From: Primulina eburnea | Lineage: Eukaryota > Streptophyta > Magnoliopsida > Lamiales > Gesneriaceae | DNA length: 64,000 nucleotides | Assembly (NCBI RefSeq): GCF_022965805.1 | Contig: NC_133118.1 | Span: 7,099,057 to 7,163,056, forward strand | Direction of reading: 5' to 3' | Part shown: positions 10,709-23,216 of the stretch, piece after piece | How positions within the stretch are numbered: the stretch's first letter is position 1 | How the letters are laid out: every line of letters begins with the position of its first letter | Translations under genes and position numbers: made by a program | The notes under the pieces: model-generated | What the model was told of the DNA's origin: nothing | Databases searched by the model: none | The model's input: only the letters and a program-made list of their open reading frames with translations

Positions 10709-12494
10709 TGTGGGGCCCTTAACTCCTAATCGTTATTACAATGCAATCTGATTAGGGTTTAATTAATCACAGCGGAAAACGGGTTTAAAATTTCTTTACA
10801 ATGAGCCCAAAATATCTCTTCTGATATTTAAATACTAAAAATAGTATCTAAATTCAAATCATAAAACACGCCCACACATAATCAAAACCAATCACATACA
10901 AACAACTCATATTCTCGGGACATGCCCCGGTATATAGATACATATACATACATACTGGGAACAACATATAAAAACCTCAACTCAACAGTGGCTCCCTCCA
11001 GAAGTACCCTCTCCGGTCTCCGGATGTCCTGGAGTACCTGCCATTGTCCACACACAAAGACAACAACAGCCCCCCTTGGGGGTGAGCAAAGCTCCGTATG
11101 GAACAACCACAATATATACCACAAGTATCTAAACAATGATATATGGTATGCAATGCATGTATGTCGTGGAGGTATAGGGTCAAATGCCCATCCACTGAGC
11201 ACATGTCAGAATCAATCGAATCGCTATCAAATCAAATCAATGCTCGAGCTGGCACACCGGCCGATATGGGAATACACATATGACAACGTCGACGAAGCGT
11301 CGTCAATCCCACATCTCATATCCAATCATATGGGGCCACAATTGTCTATGCTTTACGGGTCATATAATACCGGCATAGCGATTGTGTTCACAAACCCCGG
11401 AATCCAATCAAATCATATCAGGGTATCCAAGGATCATAGCTCAACGTGTATGTCATGTATCGATGTATGCATAAAATGATGTGTGTTAACAAAACATTTA
11501 TTTTATACATCGATACTCAAATCTCAATGTCATGTATGCCACATCAAATCATCAAATAGGCACATAGACACGTATTCCAATCCAATTCAATCAAATCAAT
11601 CCAATCATATATCATATAATACAGATACCTGTCGTATGTTACCCGGTCGCAACATACCTCAATTCTTCGTTCCAATTGATGTAGCTTGAAGATACACTTT
11701 ATCTACATCAATTACATATTCATTTCAATCAATAACATACTCCAAAATCAATAATATGAGTTTCAAATATCATTTGAAACTTCAAAAATTCATATCAAAT
11801 TCAAATCATAACATAATTCAATTCCGACTTCAAATACGAGTTTATTGTCGGTTATTCTACTACATATCAGAAATTCAACTTCAAATACATGCTATTCCAG
11901 CACTATGATATTTAAAGCTGCTGAAACCAGAAGAAAATTACCTCAGTCTGAAGCCCTCGACGCGCAGATAACAAATATATAATTTGTTTCGCGTTTAGAC
12001 GGCGTTTCGAAGTCGATTTGAAAGAAAGAAATCGAAATTCTCTCGCTCCTTCTCGAATTCTCTGAAATTAAATGACGGAGGAAAGAAGGAAAAGAACTTA
12101 TCCTTGCTCCACCGCCTCTCGCGCTCGGGCGGTAGAATTCTCGCGCCCGAGCGCGAGAAGTTCTGTCCCCGAGTTTCATTTGTGCCGCGCTCGAGCGGTC
12201 GAAAGTTACCGCTCGGGCGCCGCATGTTCTGCCCGAACATCACCTTTCAGATAGCCTGGCGCTCGGGCGGTAATTTTCTACCGCTCGGGCGCCACACGTT
12301 CTGTAGAAAAGATTGGTTTTGTACTATATTGGCGTCCGGCCTTTCCAATCGAGCTCTTACAACGTCAATTCATATACAATATTCATTTTCCAATTCATTG
12401 TCATAATATACATCAAATACATAATCATATGACAATTTCATTAATTATCGATAATCATATGAGATTTACGATAATACGATACACGGTCCTTACA
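10709..12494 (-). repeat. 3' LTR of young Tekay-like element
   Basis: 1786 bp, equal in length to its partner at 17302-19087. Open frames inside it, such as 10922-11479, recur almost unchanged in the partner because the LTRs are recent copies, not because they are genes. A GC-rich stretch at about 12110-12300 contains repeated CGCTCGGGCGGTA-like motifs in both orientations. Confidence 0.97.
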
Positions 12495-12572
12495 TTTCTC
12501 CCCCTCTTAAAAGATTTCGTCCTCGAAATCTCAAACAGTCTTATATACATAACATTGGCAAACATACATATG

Positions 12573-15500
12573 TCACCAGTTATAGTACATATCGAAACTA
12601 AAATCAGTAAAAGGATCAGAATATATCGAATACATTGGAATAGATGTCGTAGAATCAAACAAATGCGGATACGAATCTCGCATCTTGCTCTCCAATTCCC
12701 ACGTTGATTCTTCAACACCGTGTCGTGTCCATTGCACTCGTACCAAAGGAATCGATTTGTTTCTCAATATCTTTTCCTTTCGATCCATAATACGAACAGG
12801 TTGTTCGATATAGGAAAGAGAAGGATCGAGTTCAACCTCATCAGGTGCAAGCACGTGCGATGGATCAGGTTCATATTTCCTCAACATAGAAACATGAAAC
12901 ACATCGTGAATAGCAGATAGAGCTGGTGGCAATGCCAATCGATACGCAAGATCACCAACTCGATCCAGAATCTCGTATGGGCCAACATATCGAGGAGATA
13001 ACTTCCCTCGCATGCCGAATCGAACAGTGCCTCTAAAGGGAGATATTTTCAAAAACACTCTGTCACCTTTCTGGAATTCCAAGGGTCGTCTTCGTTTATT
13101 CGCATAACTCGTTTGACGATCCCGAGCAGCTTTCATCCGCTGCCGAATTAACTGAACCTTATCATTCATTTCCTGTATCATTTCAGGTCCAGTCAATTGT
13201 TTCTCACCAATCTCATCCCAGAATAACGGTGATCTACATCGTTTCCCATATAGAGCTTCAAACGGAGCCATACCGATACTCGTCTGAAAGCTATTATTAT
13301 ATGAAAATTCAACCAATGGTAAGGCATCTTGCCATCCCATTCTGAAATCCATCACAATCGCACGTAACATATCCTCTAACGTTTGAATCGTACGCTCAGT
13401 CTGACCATCAGTTTGAGGATGATAAGCAGTACTCATAGCCAAACGCGTACCCATCGCTTCCTGAAAACTACCCCAGAATTTAGAAGCAAACCTGGGATCA
13501 CGATCAGATACAATTGAGACTGGCACCCCGTGCAGTCTCACAACATTCTCAATGTATAAACGGGCCATTCTTTTATAAGGATAAGTCCGCTCATACGGAA
13601 TAAAATGTGCAGATTTCGAAAGCCGATCAATAATAACCCAAATAGCATCACAGCCCTTGGGCGAACGAGGTAAATGAGTCACAAAATCCATAGCAATATG
13701 CTCCCAATTCCATTTCGGGATTTCAAGACTATGGAGTAAACCTCCAGGTTTCATTCTCTCGGCTTTCACTTGCTGGCAGACAAGACATTTCGAAATAAAT
13801 TCAGCAATGTCCTTCTTCATACGTCTCCACCAGAATTGAGGTCTCAATGTCAAATACATCTTCCGGCCTCCCGGGTGAATACTGTATTTGCTACAATGTG
13901 CTTCACGAAGAAGGGCGGATCTCAAATCAGGGTCGTCAGGAACTACCAGCCGACCATTAAGTCGTAAAGAACCATCAGAAGAAATCTGAAATCCAGACTG
14001 ATGTCCAGCAGATACCAGTTCTTTCGACTTTTGGATCTGAGCATCGCTTCGTTGGGCCTTTCGAATCTTCGATATCAAATTTGGCTCAATTTGCAATGCT
14101 GAGACAGTGACAGAATTCCAATTCGAGTGAAAAGTCCAACCAGAAGTACATATATCCTCATGTACCTTGGCGACACTAACAGAAGCTAGAACAGAATCAT
14201 AAACTTTACGGCTCAGGGCATCCGCAGTAACATTCACCGATCCAGGGTGATATTGAATCTCACAATCAAAATCTTTCAGGAGATCCATCCACCTGCGTTG
14301 CCTCATATTCAAATCAGATTGAGAAAAGAGATATTTCAGACTTTTATGGTCCGAATAGATAACAAACTTTTCTCCGTACAAATAATGGCGCCAAATCTTC
14401 AAAGCAAACACAATGGCGGCCAATTCGAGATCATGAACAGGATAACGTATTTCATGAGATTTCAATTGACGAGATGCATAAGCAACCACTTTGCCATGTT
14501 GCATCAGAACACAGCCCAACCCTTTACCAGACGCATCTGTACAAACCACAAATCCTCCGGTACCTGAGGGAATAGTAAGCACAGGTGCTGTGGTTAATCT
14601 CGTCTTCAATTCAAGAAAACTAGCTTCACATTCATCTGACCAAATGAATCGCTGATTCTTCTGTGTCAGTTGAGTAATAGGTTTAGCTATCTTCGAAAAT
14701 CCTTCGATAAAACAACGATAATAACCAGCTAAACCCATGAAGCTTCGGAGCTCAGGAACATTCGTAGGTCTTGGCCAATTCAATACAGCTTCGACCTTTG
14801 AAGGATCAACAGATATGCCATGTCTCGAAATGACGTGGCCCAGAAATACCACTTTGTCCATCCAGAATTCGCATTTGGACAATTTGGCATACAAATGACT
14901 AGTACGAAGAGTCTGAAGTACCAGTCTCAGATGTTCAGCATGCTCCTTCTTCGATTTCGAATACACAAGAATATCATCAATAAACACAATAACGAATCGG
15001 TCTAGATAATCTCGAAAGACCCGATTCATTAAATCCATAAAAATAGCAGGAGCATTCGTAAGACCAAAAGGCATAACCAAGAATTCATAATGGCCATACC
15101 TTGTACGAAAAGCAGTCTTGGGTACATCTTCGTCTCGAACACGTACTTGATGATACCCAGAACGAAGATCAATCTTCGAGTAAACAGAAGTACCCTGAAG
15201 CTGATCAAACAAATCATCAATACGCGGAGGTGGGTACTTGTTCTTCACAGTAACCCGATTCAGCTGTCTATAATCGATACACATTCGCATTGTACCATCT
15301 TTCTTTCGAACAAATAAAACTGGAGCTCCCCAAGGTGATACACTCGGTCGAATATATCCCTTATCGAGAAGATCCTGTAATTGTTCTTTCAATTCTTTCA
15401 GTTCCAGTGGTGCCATGCGATAGGGAGCTTTAGATATAGGCGCAGTCCCCGGCACAAGATCAATACTAAACTCAACTTCTCGATGAGGAGGAAAATCAGG

Positions 15501-17090
15501 AATCTCATCGGGAAATACATCTGGAAATTCTTTCGCAACAGGAATCTCAGATAAAGAAGACTCCTTCTTCGAAATATCAATAGTGTAGATAAGATAACCC
15601 TCATCTCCGCTATTCAACAATCGAGACATTTCCAAGGAAGATACCAATGGAATTTTGGCTTGGGAACCCTTGCCATAAAAATTCCACTTGGGTCCATCGA
15701 TCGGTCGAAATCGAACCACTCCGTGACAACAATCAACGGTAGCTCGATTTGTCATCAAGATATCCATGCCAACAATACAATCGAAGTCGTGCATAGGGAG
15801 GACAATCAAATTCAGGAATACCACGTTATCCTCATATATCAATACACAATTATGCACAACTCTCTCAGACAAAATAATCTTTCCTGCTGGCGTGGCTATC
15901 GACAAAGTATCATACAACGGGGTACATTCAATATCATGAGATGCAACAAATGCATGAGATATGAATGAATGAGATGCTCCTGTATCAAATAAAACACGTG
16001 CAGGATAATCGCAAAGCGTGCAAATACCCGCAATTACACCACCTGGAGCTTCTCTCGCCTGATCCTCAGTCATGGCATACACTCTAACTTGCTGAGGGCC
16101 TTGGGCAGTCTGGCCACCAGGTCCTCGAGCTCTTGGTACATTCGACTGCTGAAAAGATGGAACAGGAACAGCAGGTCTCATCATACTAGGGCCACCTCTA
16201 TATCCTGGCTGGGGTTGAGCAGAAGTCGTACCCCTGTTCGGACATACTCGAGAGAAATGGCCTTCCTGCCCACATTGATAACAAGTACCAGACATACCTC
16301 GACACTGATCGATAGTATGTTTGCCCCCACAATGACTACAATAGGGAGCAATCACAGGACTCCCTCTCTGTGATCCACTAGAGCTTGAAGAAGACGAAGA
16401 AGCAGATCCAGTCTTCTTGAACTTCTTACCCCTCGGTCGCAAAGTAGGCTGCTGAGCTGACACCGGTGGTGGAGGAGTATACTGTGGACCTCCTCTCCTA
16501 AGTCCAGCTTCGGCTGCCTTGGCTCGTTCAACTGCCTCTGCGTAGCTGGTAGGCAATCCAGAAACAACATATGTATATAAAACAGGATGTAAACCATTTA
16601 CAAACCTGTTATATTTTGCCCTCGCATTTCCAGCTACGTGAGGTGCATACTTCAACAGAGTAGAAAATTTTGAAGCATATTCCGCAACAGACATCGTTCC
16701 CTGCTGCAGATTATTAAATTCATTCTCCTGAGCAGTATAATAAGAAGGAGGAGAATACTGCTCCAGAAATTGGGCCTTGAAGACATCCCAGGTGACTTCA
16801 GTCCCGGCCTCTTTCAATCCAATCTCAGCGGCTTCCCACCAAGATTTAGCTCGGTCTTTCAGCTGATACAAAGTAAGTTTCAGTCTCCGAGCTTTAGAAT
16901 ACTCAACAATATTAAACAAATGCTCGATGTCCTTCAGCCAGGCCTCAGCTCTTTCAGCACTCTCGGTGCCAAAGAACTTCGGTGGTTTCAAATCCTGGAA
17001 TCGAGCCATCACCACATCCATGGACAATCCTTCAAATTGTCCAACCATCCTCTCAGTATTACTACTCGCAACTTCATCTGTGTGATCCAT
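12573..17090 (-). CDS. Gag-pol polyprotein of Tekay-like chromovirus, 1505 aa
   Basis: One uninterrupted frame starting [15 protein letters not shown]. Gag covers about residues 1-340, with [13 protein letters not shown] at 251 and a CCHC zinc knuckle, [14 protein letters not shown], at 270. Protease has [10 protein letters not shown] (catalytic D369). Reverse transcriptase spans about 555-740 with FIDD at 703-706. RNase H has [10 protein letters not shown] (D852). Integrase has an HHCC finger (H1065 or H1072, C1102, C1105) and a D,D35E triad at D1135, D1196 and E1232. A chromodomain-like tail at about 1430-1480 ([15 protein letters not shown]) would steer integration to modified chromatin, as known for chromoviruses. 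No key residue is missing. Fusion of gag and pol in one frame without a shift is normal for this clade. Confidence 0.97.
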   Translation of the reverse strand: MDHTDEVASSNTERMVGQFEGLSMDVVMARFQDLKPPKFFGTESAERAEAWLKDIEHLFNIVEYSKARRLKLTLYQLKDRAKSWWEAAEIGLKEAGTEVTWDVFKAQFLEQYSPPSYYTAQENEFNNLQQGTMSVAEYASKFSTLLKYAPHVAGNARAKYNRFVNGLHPVLYTYVVSGLPTSYAEAVERAKAAEAGLRRGGPQYTPPPPVSAQQPTLRPRGKKFKKTGSASSSSSSSSGSQRGSPVIAPYCSHCGGKHTIDQCRGMSGTCYQCGQEGHFSRVCPNRGTTSAQPQPGYRGGPSMMRPAVPVPSFQQSNVPRARGPGGQTAQGPQQVRVYAMTEDQAREAPGGVIAGICTLCDYPARVLFDTGASHSFISHAFVASHDIECTPLYDTLSIATPAGKIILSERVVHNCVLIYEDNVVFLNLIVLPMHDFDCIVGMDILMTNRATVDCCHGVVRFRPIDGPKWNFYGKGSQAKIPLVSSLEMSRLLNSGDEGYLIYTIDISKKESSLSEIPVAKEFPDVFPDEIPDFPPHREVEFSIDLVPGTAPISKAPYRMAPLELKELKEQLQDLLDKGYIRPSVSPWGAPVLFVRKKDGTMRMCIDYRQLNRVTVKNKYPPPRIDDLFDQLQGTSVYSKIDLRSGYHQVRVRDEDVPKTAFRTRYGHYEFLVMPFGLTNAPAIFMDLMNRVFRDYLDRFVIVFIDDILVYSKSKKEHAEHLRLVLQTLRTSHLYAKLSKCEFWMDKVVFLGHVISRHGISVDPSKVEAVLNWPRPTNVPELRSFMGLAGYYRCFIEGFSKIAKPITQLTQKNQRFIWSDECEASFLELKTRLTTAPVLTIPSGTGGFVVCTDASGKGLGCVLMQHGKVVAYASRQLKSHEIRYPVHDLELAAIVFALKIWRHYLYGEKFVIYSDHKSLKYLFSQSDLNMRQRRWMDLLKDFDCEIQYHPGSVNVTADALSRKVYDSVLASVSVAKVHEDICTSGWTFHSNWNSVTVSALQIEPNLISKIRKAQRSDAQIQKSKELVSAGHQSGFQISSDGSLRLNGRLVVPDDPDLRSALLREAHCSKYSIHPGGRKMYLTLRPQFWWRRMKKDIAEFISKCLVCQQVKAERMKPGGLLHSLEIPKWNWEHIAMDFVTHLPRSPKGCDAIWVIIDRLSKSAHFIPYERTYPYKRMARLYIENVVRLHGVPVSIVSDRDPRFASKFWGSFQEAMGTRLAMSTAYHPQTDGQTERTIQTLEDMLRAIVMDFRMGWQDALPLVEFSYNNSFQTSIGMAPFEALYGKRCRSPLFWDEIGEKQLTGPEMIQEMNDKVQLIRQRMKAARDRQTSYANKRRRPLEFQKGDRVFLKISPFRGTVRFGMRGKLSPRYVGPYEILDRVGDLAYRLALPPALSAIHDVFHVSMLRKYEPDPSHVLAPDEVELDPSLSYIEQPVRIMDRKEKILRNKSIPLVRVQWTRHGVEESTWELESKMRDSYPHLFDSTTSIPMYSIYSDPFTDFSFDMYYNW

Positions 17091-17301
17091 CTACAAATCA
17101 ATGATGAATATCACAGATCAATATTAATCTCATAATCTCATCATTTCATATTATCAATCTCATCATATACTTACTCAAATCAAATCAAGTAAGAGCAAGT
17201 AATGCAAATAAATCAACCACATACGCACAATTCATTTGTGCCTATTCAAGTGTACACAAGACTCAATAGAGCATTCCCAGCTATGCTCTGATACCACTCT
17301 G
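17091..17301 (-). other. Leader and primer binding site of young Tekay-like element
   Basis: Untranslated leader between the 5' LTR and the gag start. The 12 bases complementary to tRNA-iMet lie at 17285-17296, five bases from the LTR. Matching leaders occur at 9471-9610 and 21081-21288. Confidence 0.9.
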
Positions 17302-19087
17302 TGTGGGGCCCTTAACTCCTAATCGTTATTACAATGCAATCTGATTAGGGTTTAATTAATCACAGCGGAAAACGGGTTTAAAATTTCTTTACAATGAGCC
17401 CAAAATATCTCTTCTGATATTTAAATACTAAAAATAGTATCTAAATTCAAATCATAAAACACGCCCACACATAATCAAAACCAATCACATACAAACAACT
17501 CATATTCTCGGGACATGCCTCGGTATATAGATACATATACATACATACTGGGAACAACATATAAAAACCTCAACTCAACAGTGGCTCCCTCCAGAAGTAC
17601 CCTCTCCGGTCTCCGGATGTCCTGGAATACCTGCCATTGTCCACACACAAAGACAACAACAGCCCCCCTTGGGGGTGAGCAAAGCTCCGTATGGAACAAC
17701 CACAATATATACCACAAGTATCTAAACAATGATATATGGTATGCAATGCATGTATGTCGTGGAGGTATAGGGTCAAATGCCCATCCACTGAGCACATGTC
17801 AGAATCAATCGAATCGCTATCAAATCAAATCAATGCTCGAGCTGGCACACCGGCCGATATGGGAATACACATATGACAACGTCGACGAAGCGTCGTCAAT
17901 CCCACATCTCATATCCAATCATATGGGGCCACAATTGTCTATGCTTTACGGGTCATATAATACCGGCATAGCGATTGTGTTCACAAACCCCGGAATCCAA
18001 TCAAATCATATCAGGGTATCCAAGGATCATAGCTCAACGTGTATGTCATGTATCGATGTATGCATAAAATGATGTGTGTTAACAAAACATTTATTTTATA
18101 CATCGATACTCAAATCTCAATGTCATGTATGCCACATCAAATCATCAAATAGGCACATAGACACGTATTCCAATCCAATTCAATCAAATCAATCCAATCA
18201 TATATCATATAATACAGATACCTGTCGTATGTTACCCGGTCGCAACATACCTCAATTCTTCGTTCCAATTGATGTAGCTTGAAGATACACTTTATCTACA
18301 TCAATTACATATTCATTTCAATCAATAACATACTCCAAAATCAATAATATGAGTTTCAAATATCATTTGAAACTTCAAAAATTCATATCAAATTCAAATC
18401 ATAACATAATTCAATTCCGACTTCAAATACGAGTTTATTGTCGGTTATTCTACTACATATCAGAAATTCAACTTCAAATACATGCTATTCCAGCACTATG
18501 ATATTTAAAGCTGCTGAAACCAGAAGAAAATTACCTCAGTCTGAAGCCCTCGACGCGCAGATAACAAATATATAATTTGTTTCGCGTTTAGATGGCGTTT
18601 CGAAGTCGATTTGAAAGAAAGAAATCGAAATTCTCTCGCTCCTTCTCGAATTCTCTGAAATTAAATGACGGAGGAAAGAAGGAAAAGAACTTATCCTTGC
18701 TCCACCGCCTCTCGTGCTCGGGCGGTAGAATTCTCGCGCCCGAGCGCGAGAAGTTCTGTCCCCGAGTTTCATTTGTGCCGCGCTCGAGCGGTCGAAAGTT
18801 ACCGCTCGGGCGCCGCATGTTCTGCCCGAACATCACCTTTCAGATAGCCTGGCGCTCGGGCGGTAATTTTCTACCGCTCGGGCGCCACACGTTCTGTACA
18901 AAAGATTGGTTTTGTACTATATTGGCGTCCGGCCTTTCCAATCGAGCTCTTACAACGTCAATTCATATACAATATTCATTTTCCAATTCATTGTCATAAT
19001 ATACATCAAATACATAATCATATGACAATTTCATTAATTATCGATAATCATATGAGATTTACGATAATACGATACACGGTCCTTACA
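17302..19087 (-). repeat. 5' LTR of young Tekay-like element
   Basis: 1786 bp, near-identical to 10709-12494. As the 5' LTR of a minus-strand element it should hold the transcription start for the gag-pol RNA. The same GC-rich cluster lies at about 18703-18893. The CTTGG duplication follows at 19088. Confidence 0.97.
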
Positions 19088-20061
19088 CTTGGTATGAAAA
19101 GCAGCCTTAGGCACATCTTCTTCTCGAACTCGTACTTGATTATAACTAGAACAAAGATCAATCTTAGAGTATACAGAAGTACCATGAAGCTGATCAAATA
19201 AATCATCAATACGAGGAAGTGGATACTTATTTTTCACTGTAGCCCGATTCAGTTACCTATAATCGATACACATTCGCATAGTACCATATTTCTTTCGAAT
19301 AAATAAAACTGGAGCTCCCCAAGGCGATAAACTCGGTCGAATATATCCCTTATCAAGAAGATCCTGTAATTGTTCTTTCAATTATTTCAATTCAAAAGGT
19401 GCCATGCGATAAGGAGCTTCAGAAGTATGTGCAGTCCCCGATACCAGATCAATACTAAATTCGACTTCTCGATGAGGCGGAAAATCAGGAATCTCATCGG
19501 GAAATACATCCGGGAATTCTTTCGCAACAGAAATATCAGATAAAGAGGACTCTTTTTTAGATACATCAACATCATAGACAATATAACCATCATTCCCGCT
19601 AAATAAAAGCCGAGACATTTCCAAAGAGGATACCAATGGAATTTTAGCTTGGGAACCCTTGCCATAAAAATTCCACTTGGGTCCATCAATAGATCGAAAT
19701 CTAACCACTCCATGAAAACAATCGACAGTAGCTCGATGGATAGTGAAGATATCCATGCCAACAATACAATCAAAGTCGTGCATTGGAGGATAATCAGGTT
19801 CAGAAATAACACATTATCCTCATAAATCAATACACAATTATACACAACTTGCTTAGACAGAATAATCTTTCCTGCTGGCGTGGCTTTCGATAACCTATCA
19901 TACAAGGGAATACACATAATATCATGAGATGCGATAAATCCATGATATATGAATGAGTGAGATGCTTTTGTATCAAATAAAACACGTTCAGGATAATCGC
20001 AAAGCATGCAGATACTTGGAATAACACCACCAGGAGCTTCTTTCGCCTGATCTTCGGTCAT
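19088..20061 (-). pseudogene. Reverse transcriptase start and protease of older Tekay-like element
   Basis: Segments match residues 340-665 of the young copy: LFDTKASHSF (the protease DTG has become DTK), [30 protein letters not shown], then [15 protein letters not shown] and SKIDL of reverse transcriptase. Stops and a shift separate them. The segment ends at 19088 against the younger insertion and resumes at 10708. Confidence 0.9.
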
Positions 20062-21080
20062 GACATATACTCTAACTTGGGGAGGGCCTTGGACAGCCTG
20101 ACCACCAGGTCCTCAATATCGTGGAACATTCGATTGCTGAAAAGAGGGAACATGAATAGCAGGTCTCATCGTACTGGGGCCACCTCGAAATCCTGATTGG
20201 GGTTGGGAAAAAGTCGTACCCCTATTCGAACATACATGAGAGAAATGACCTTCATGTCCACAATGATAACAAGCACCAAACATACCCCGACATTGCTCAA
20301 TAGTATGTTTTCCTCCACAATTGCTACAATAAGGAGCAATAACAAGACTCCCTCGCTGGGATCCACTGGAACTAGAAGAAGATGAAGAAGAAGTAGAACC
20401 AATCTTCTTAAACTTTCAGACGCAAGGTAGGCTGCTGAGCTGACACTGGAGGTGAAGGAGCATACTGAGGACCTCCTCGCCTTAGTCCAGCTTCGGCTGC
20501 CTTTGCTCATTCAACTGCCTCTGCGTAGCTCGTAGGCAAACCTGAAATGACAAAAATATATATAGCAGGATGTAACTCATTCTCAAACCTGTTATATTTC
20601 ACTTTTGATTTTGCAGCTACATGAGGCGTATATTTCAACAAAGTAGAAAGTAGAAAATTTTGAAGCATATTCTGCAATAGTCATAGTTCCCTGCTGCAGG
20701 CTATTGAATTCATTCTTTTGGGTAGTATAATACGAAGGAGGAGAATACTGCTCCAGAAATTGGGCCTTGAATACATTCCATGTGACTTCAATCCCGGCCT
20801 CTTTCAGTCTAATCTCAGCGGCTTCCCACCAAGATTTTTCCCGGTCCTTCAATTGATAGAGAGCAAGTTTCATTCTTCGAGGCTTAGAATATTCAACAAT
20901 ATTAAACAAGTGCTCGATATCCTTCAACCAGGCCTCTGCTCTTTCTGCACTCTCGGTGCCAAAGAACCTCGGTGGTTTCAAGTCCTGAAATCGAGCCATC
21001 ACTAAATCCATGGACATTCCTTTGAATTGTCCAACCATCTTCTCAGTACTACTACTCGCTGTTTCATTTGTGGGATCCAT
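20062..21080 (-). pseudogene. Gag of older Tekay-like element
   Basis: The frame starts at 21080 (MDPTNETASSSTEKM) and follows the young gag closely for about 145 residues, including [19 protein letters not shown] and [13 protein letters not shown] small duplication of GTAGAAA near 20643 then shifts the frame. The zinc-knuckle region remains recognisable to about 20250 in other frames. Confidence 0.92.
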
Positions 21081-21288
21081 CTACAGATATAATATGAATA
21101 TCACAAATACATATCAATGATACATTAACATCATCTAAAATCATTAATCTCATCAATAACTTACTTAAACTAATTCAAGCAAGCAAGTAATACAAATAAA
21201 CCAAACACATACGCACAATTCATTTGTGCATATTACGTGTACACAAGACTCAATCGAGCATTCTCAGCTTTGCTATGATACCATATTG

Positions 21289-23216
21289 TGTGGGGCCCTT
21301 AACTCCTAATTGATATTACGATGCAATTTGATTAGGATTAATTAATTACAGCGGAAAAGAAGTTTAAATTATCTTTACAATGAGCCCAAAATATATTATA
21401 TGAATACTAAAAATAGTATTTCATCTCACATCATAAAATATGCCCACACATAATCAAACTAAACCTCAAATCAAAACGTGACTCCCTAAGAAGTACCCTC
21501 TCATGTCTCCTGATAACCTGAATATCTGCCATTGTCCACACACAAAGACAACAACAGCCCCCCTTGGGGGTGAGCAAAGCTCCGTATGGAACAACCATCA
21601 TATATATAACAGATATCTACACAATGATATATGATATACAATGCATGTATGTCGTGGAGATATTAGGTCAAATGCCCATCCAGGGAGCATACATCGGAAT
21701 CAATCGAATCGCTATCAAATCAATGTTTGAGCTAGCATACCGGCCTCAATCGAGGATACTCGTATGATAGCATCGACAAAGCGCTATCAAATCCCAAATC
21801 TCAATCAATAATCGGGGCCACAAATGACTATGCTTTAAGGGCCACATAATGCCAAAAATATCATCATGTTCACAAACCCCATAATCAAATCCAATCATAT
21901 CATGGTATCCAAGAATCATAGCTCAACGCACATGTCATGTATCGATGTATGTAGCAAATAATATGTGTTAACAAAATATTTATTTTATACATCGATAATC
22001 CAATCATAATGTCATGTATGCCACATCAACTCAACAAATAAGACATATAGATACATATTCTCAGTCAAATCAATCAAACATATATCATATGTTACAGATA
22101 CCTGTAGTATGTTACTCGGTCGCAACATACCTCAATTCTTCGTTTCCAGTCGATGTAGCTTGAAGATTTCAGTATAGAAACTCTATCTACATCAATAATA
22201 CGTTCATTTCAATCAATAATTTCATTCAAATTCAACAATAAAAGTTTCAAATATCTTTTGAAACTTTGAAAATTCATATCACATAATTCAATTTCGACTT
22301 CAAAAAATTTAGTTTTTTTGTCGGTTATTCTATAATATATATGAATCTCGCCTTCAAATATATGCTATTCCAGCACTTCAATAATTAAAACTGCTGAAAC
22401 CAAAAGAATCTTACCTAAAAAAGAAGCTCTCGTCGCGAGGATTCTGAATATAAATTTGTTCGAAGTTTGGACAACGTTTCGAAGTAGATTCGGACGATAG
22501 AAATTGAGTTTCTCTTTTATTCTCTCGAAACCGATGAAGGGAAATGAAGAAAGAACATACAATAGCTCGTTCTTATCCCTCGCCAATTACGGTCTCGAGC
22601 TCGGGCGGTAACATCTCGTGCCGGAGCGCGAGACGCTCTCCCCTTCGGATGCAATTTGTGCCGCGCGGGCGGTAACATCTCGCGCTCGAGCGTGAGATGT
22701 TCTGTCCAACATCCTTGGGTTCGAAGTAGAAAAAGTGGTAAAAATGAAAGTTGTAGATCTATGTCTTGGCTTTTATTTGCCACCAACTTCACTCAATTTG
22801 GATATCAGATGCGAGAATTATGCTCATTCTCCCAAAATATGTTAGTGCAGAAATTTGCATTGCACACATTACACTTCGGGATGATTTTGCCCCTATTTCC
22901 AAATGGATTTGGACAAAACTCAAAAAATGAAAGTTTTAGTAATATGTATTAGCTTTCCAATGAAATTAGTTTCATTTCATTTAGAATATTACTCAGATAA
23001 TTATGAAGAAAACCGTAAATTGTGTCATTTTTTTTTATTGTGGTTCAACATATCATCCAATTACAAATCAATTACTATTCAAATATTTCATTATCACAAA
23101 CACATTTCTTACTTTCAGTATCAATTATATACGTCATTTACGTAATCACATAACAATTTCATAAATTATCGATAATCATAATATGATTTACGATAATACG
23201 ATACCAGACCCTTACA
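21289..23216 (-). repeat. 5' LTR of older Tekay-like element
   Basis: A 1928-bp sequence that begins TGTGGGGCCC (+ strand) and ends GGACCCTTACA-like at 23216, related to but clearly diverged from the 1786-bp LTRs of the young copy. It shares the block around 21541-21600, the CGGTCGCAACATACC box near 22117 and a GC-rich cluster at about 22595-22705. A partner LTR at the other end is reduced to a stub at most. Confidence 0.88.

Larger units (their letters stand above)
10709..19087 (-). mobile_element. Young full-length Tekay/Del-like chromovirus
   Basis: An 8379-bp element with two 1786-bp LTRs (10709-12494 and 17302-19087), each bounded by TGTAAGG and CACA on the minus strand. Five mismatches between the LTRs were noted by eye, at 10927, 11034, 12000, 12122 and 12306 in the left copy, about 0.3 percent. 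The direct repeat CTTGG flanks it at 10704-10708 and 19088-19092. The primer site (TGGTATCAGAGC) is the complement of 17285-17296, and a polypurine tract (AAGAGGGGGAGAAA) abuts the 3' LTR. The single gag-pol frame is open from 17090 to 12573. All landmarks of an autonomous element are present, and insertion was recent. It lies inside the reverse transcriptase of an older relative. Confidence 0.97.
9730..23216 (-). mobile_element. Older Tekay-like chromovirus, split by a younger copy
   Basis: Coding remnants at 9730-10708 (RNase H and reverse transcriptase) and 19088-21080 (reverse transcriptase, protease, gag) belong to one element. When the intervening insertion and one CTTGG are removed, the reverse transcriptase reads across the gap in register. 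The leader and primer site (21272-21283) and a 5' LTR (21289-23216) follow. Integrase, chromodomain and 3' LTR are missing; the left end is fused near 9729 to the LTR stub of another copy. Stops and shifts show that it is inactive. Confidence 0.85.

Noticed and set aside
10922..11479. 185-codon open frame, repeated almost identically at 17515-18072
   Set aside because: Both lie in the LTRs of the young Tekay-like element. Their identity is explained by recent LTR duplication, and the predicted protein has no known domain.
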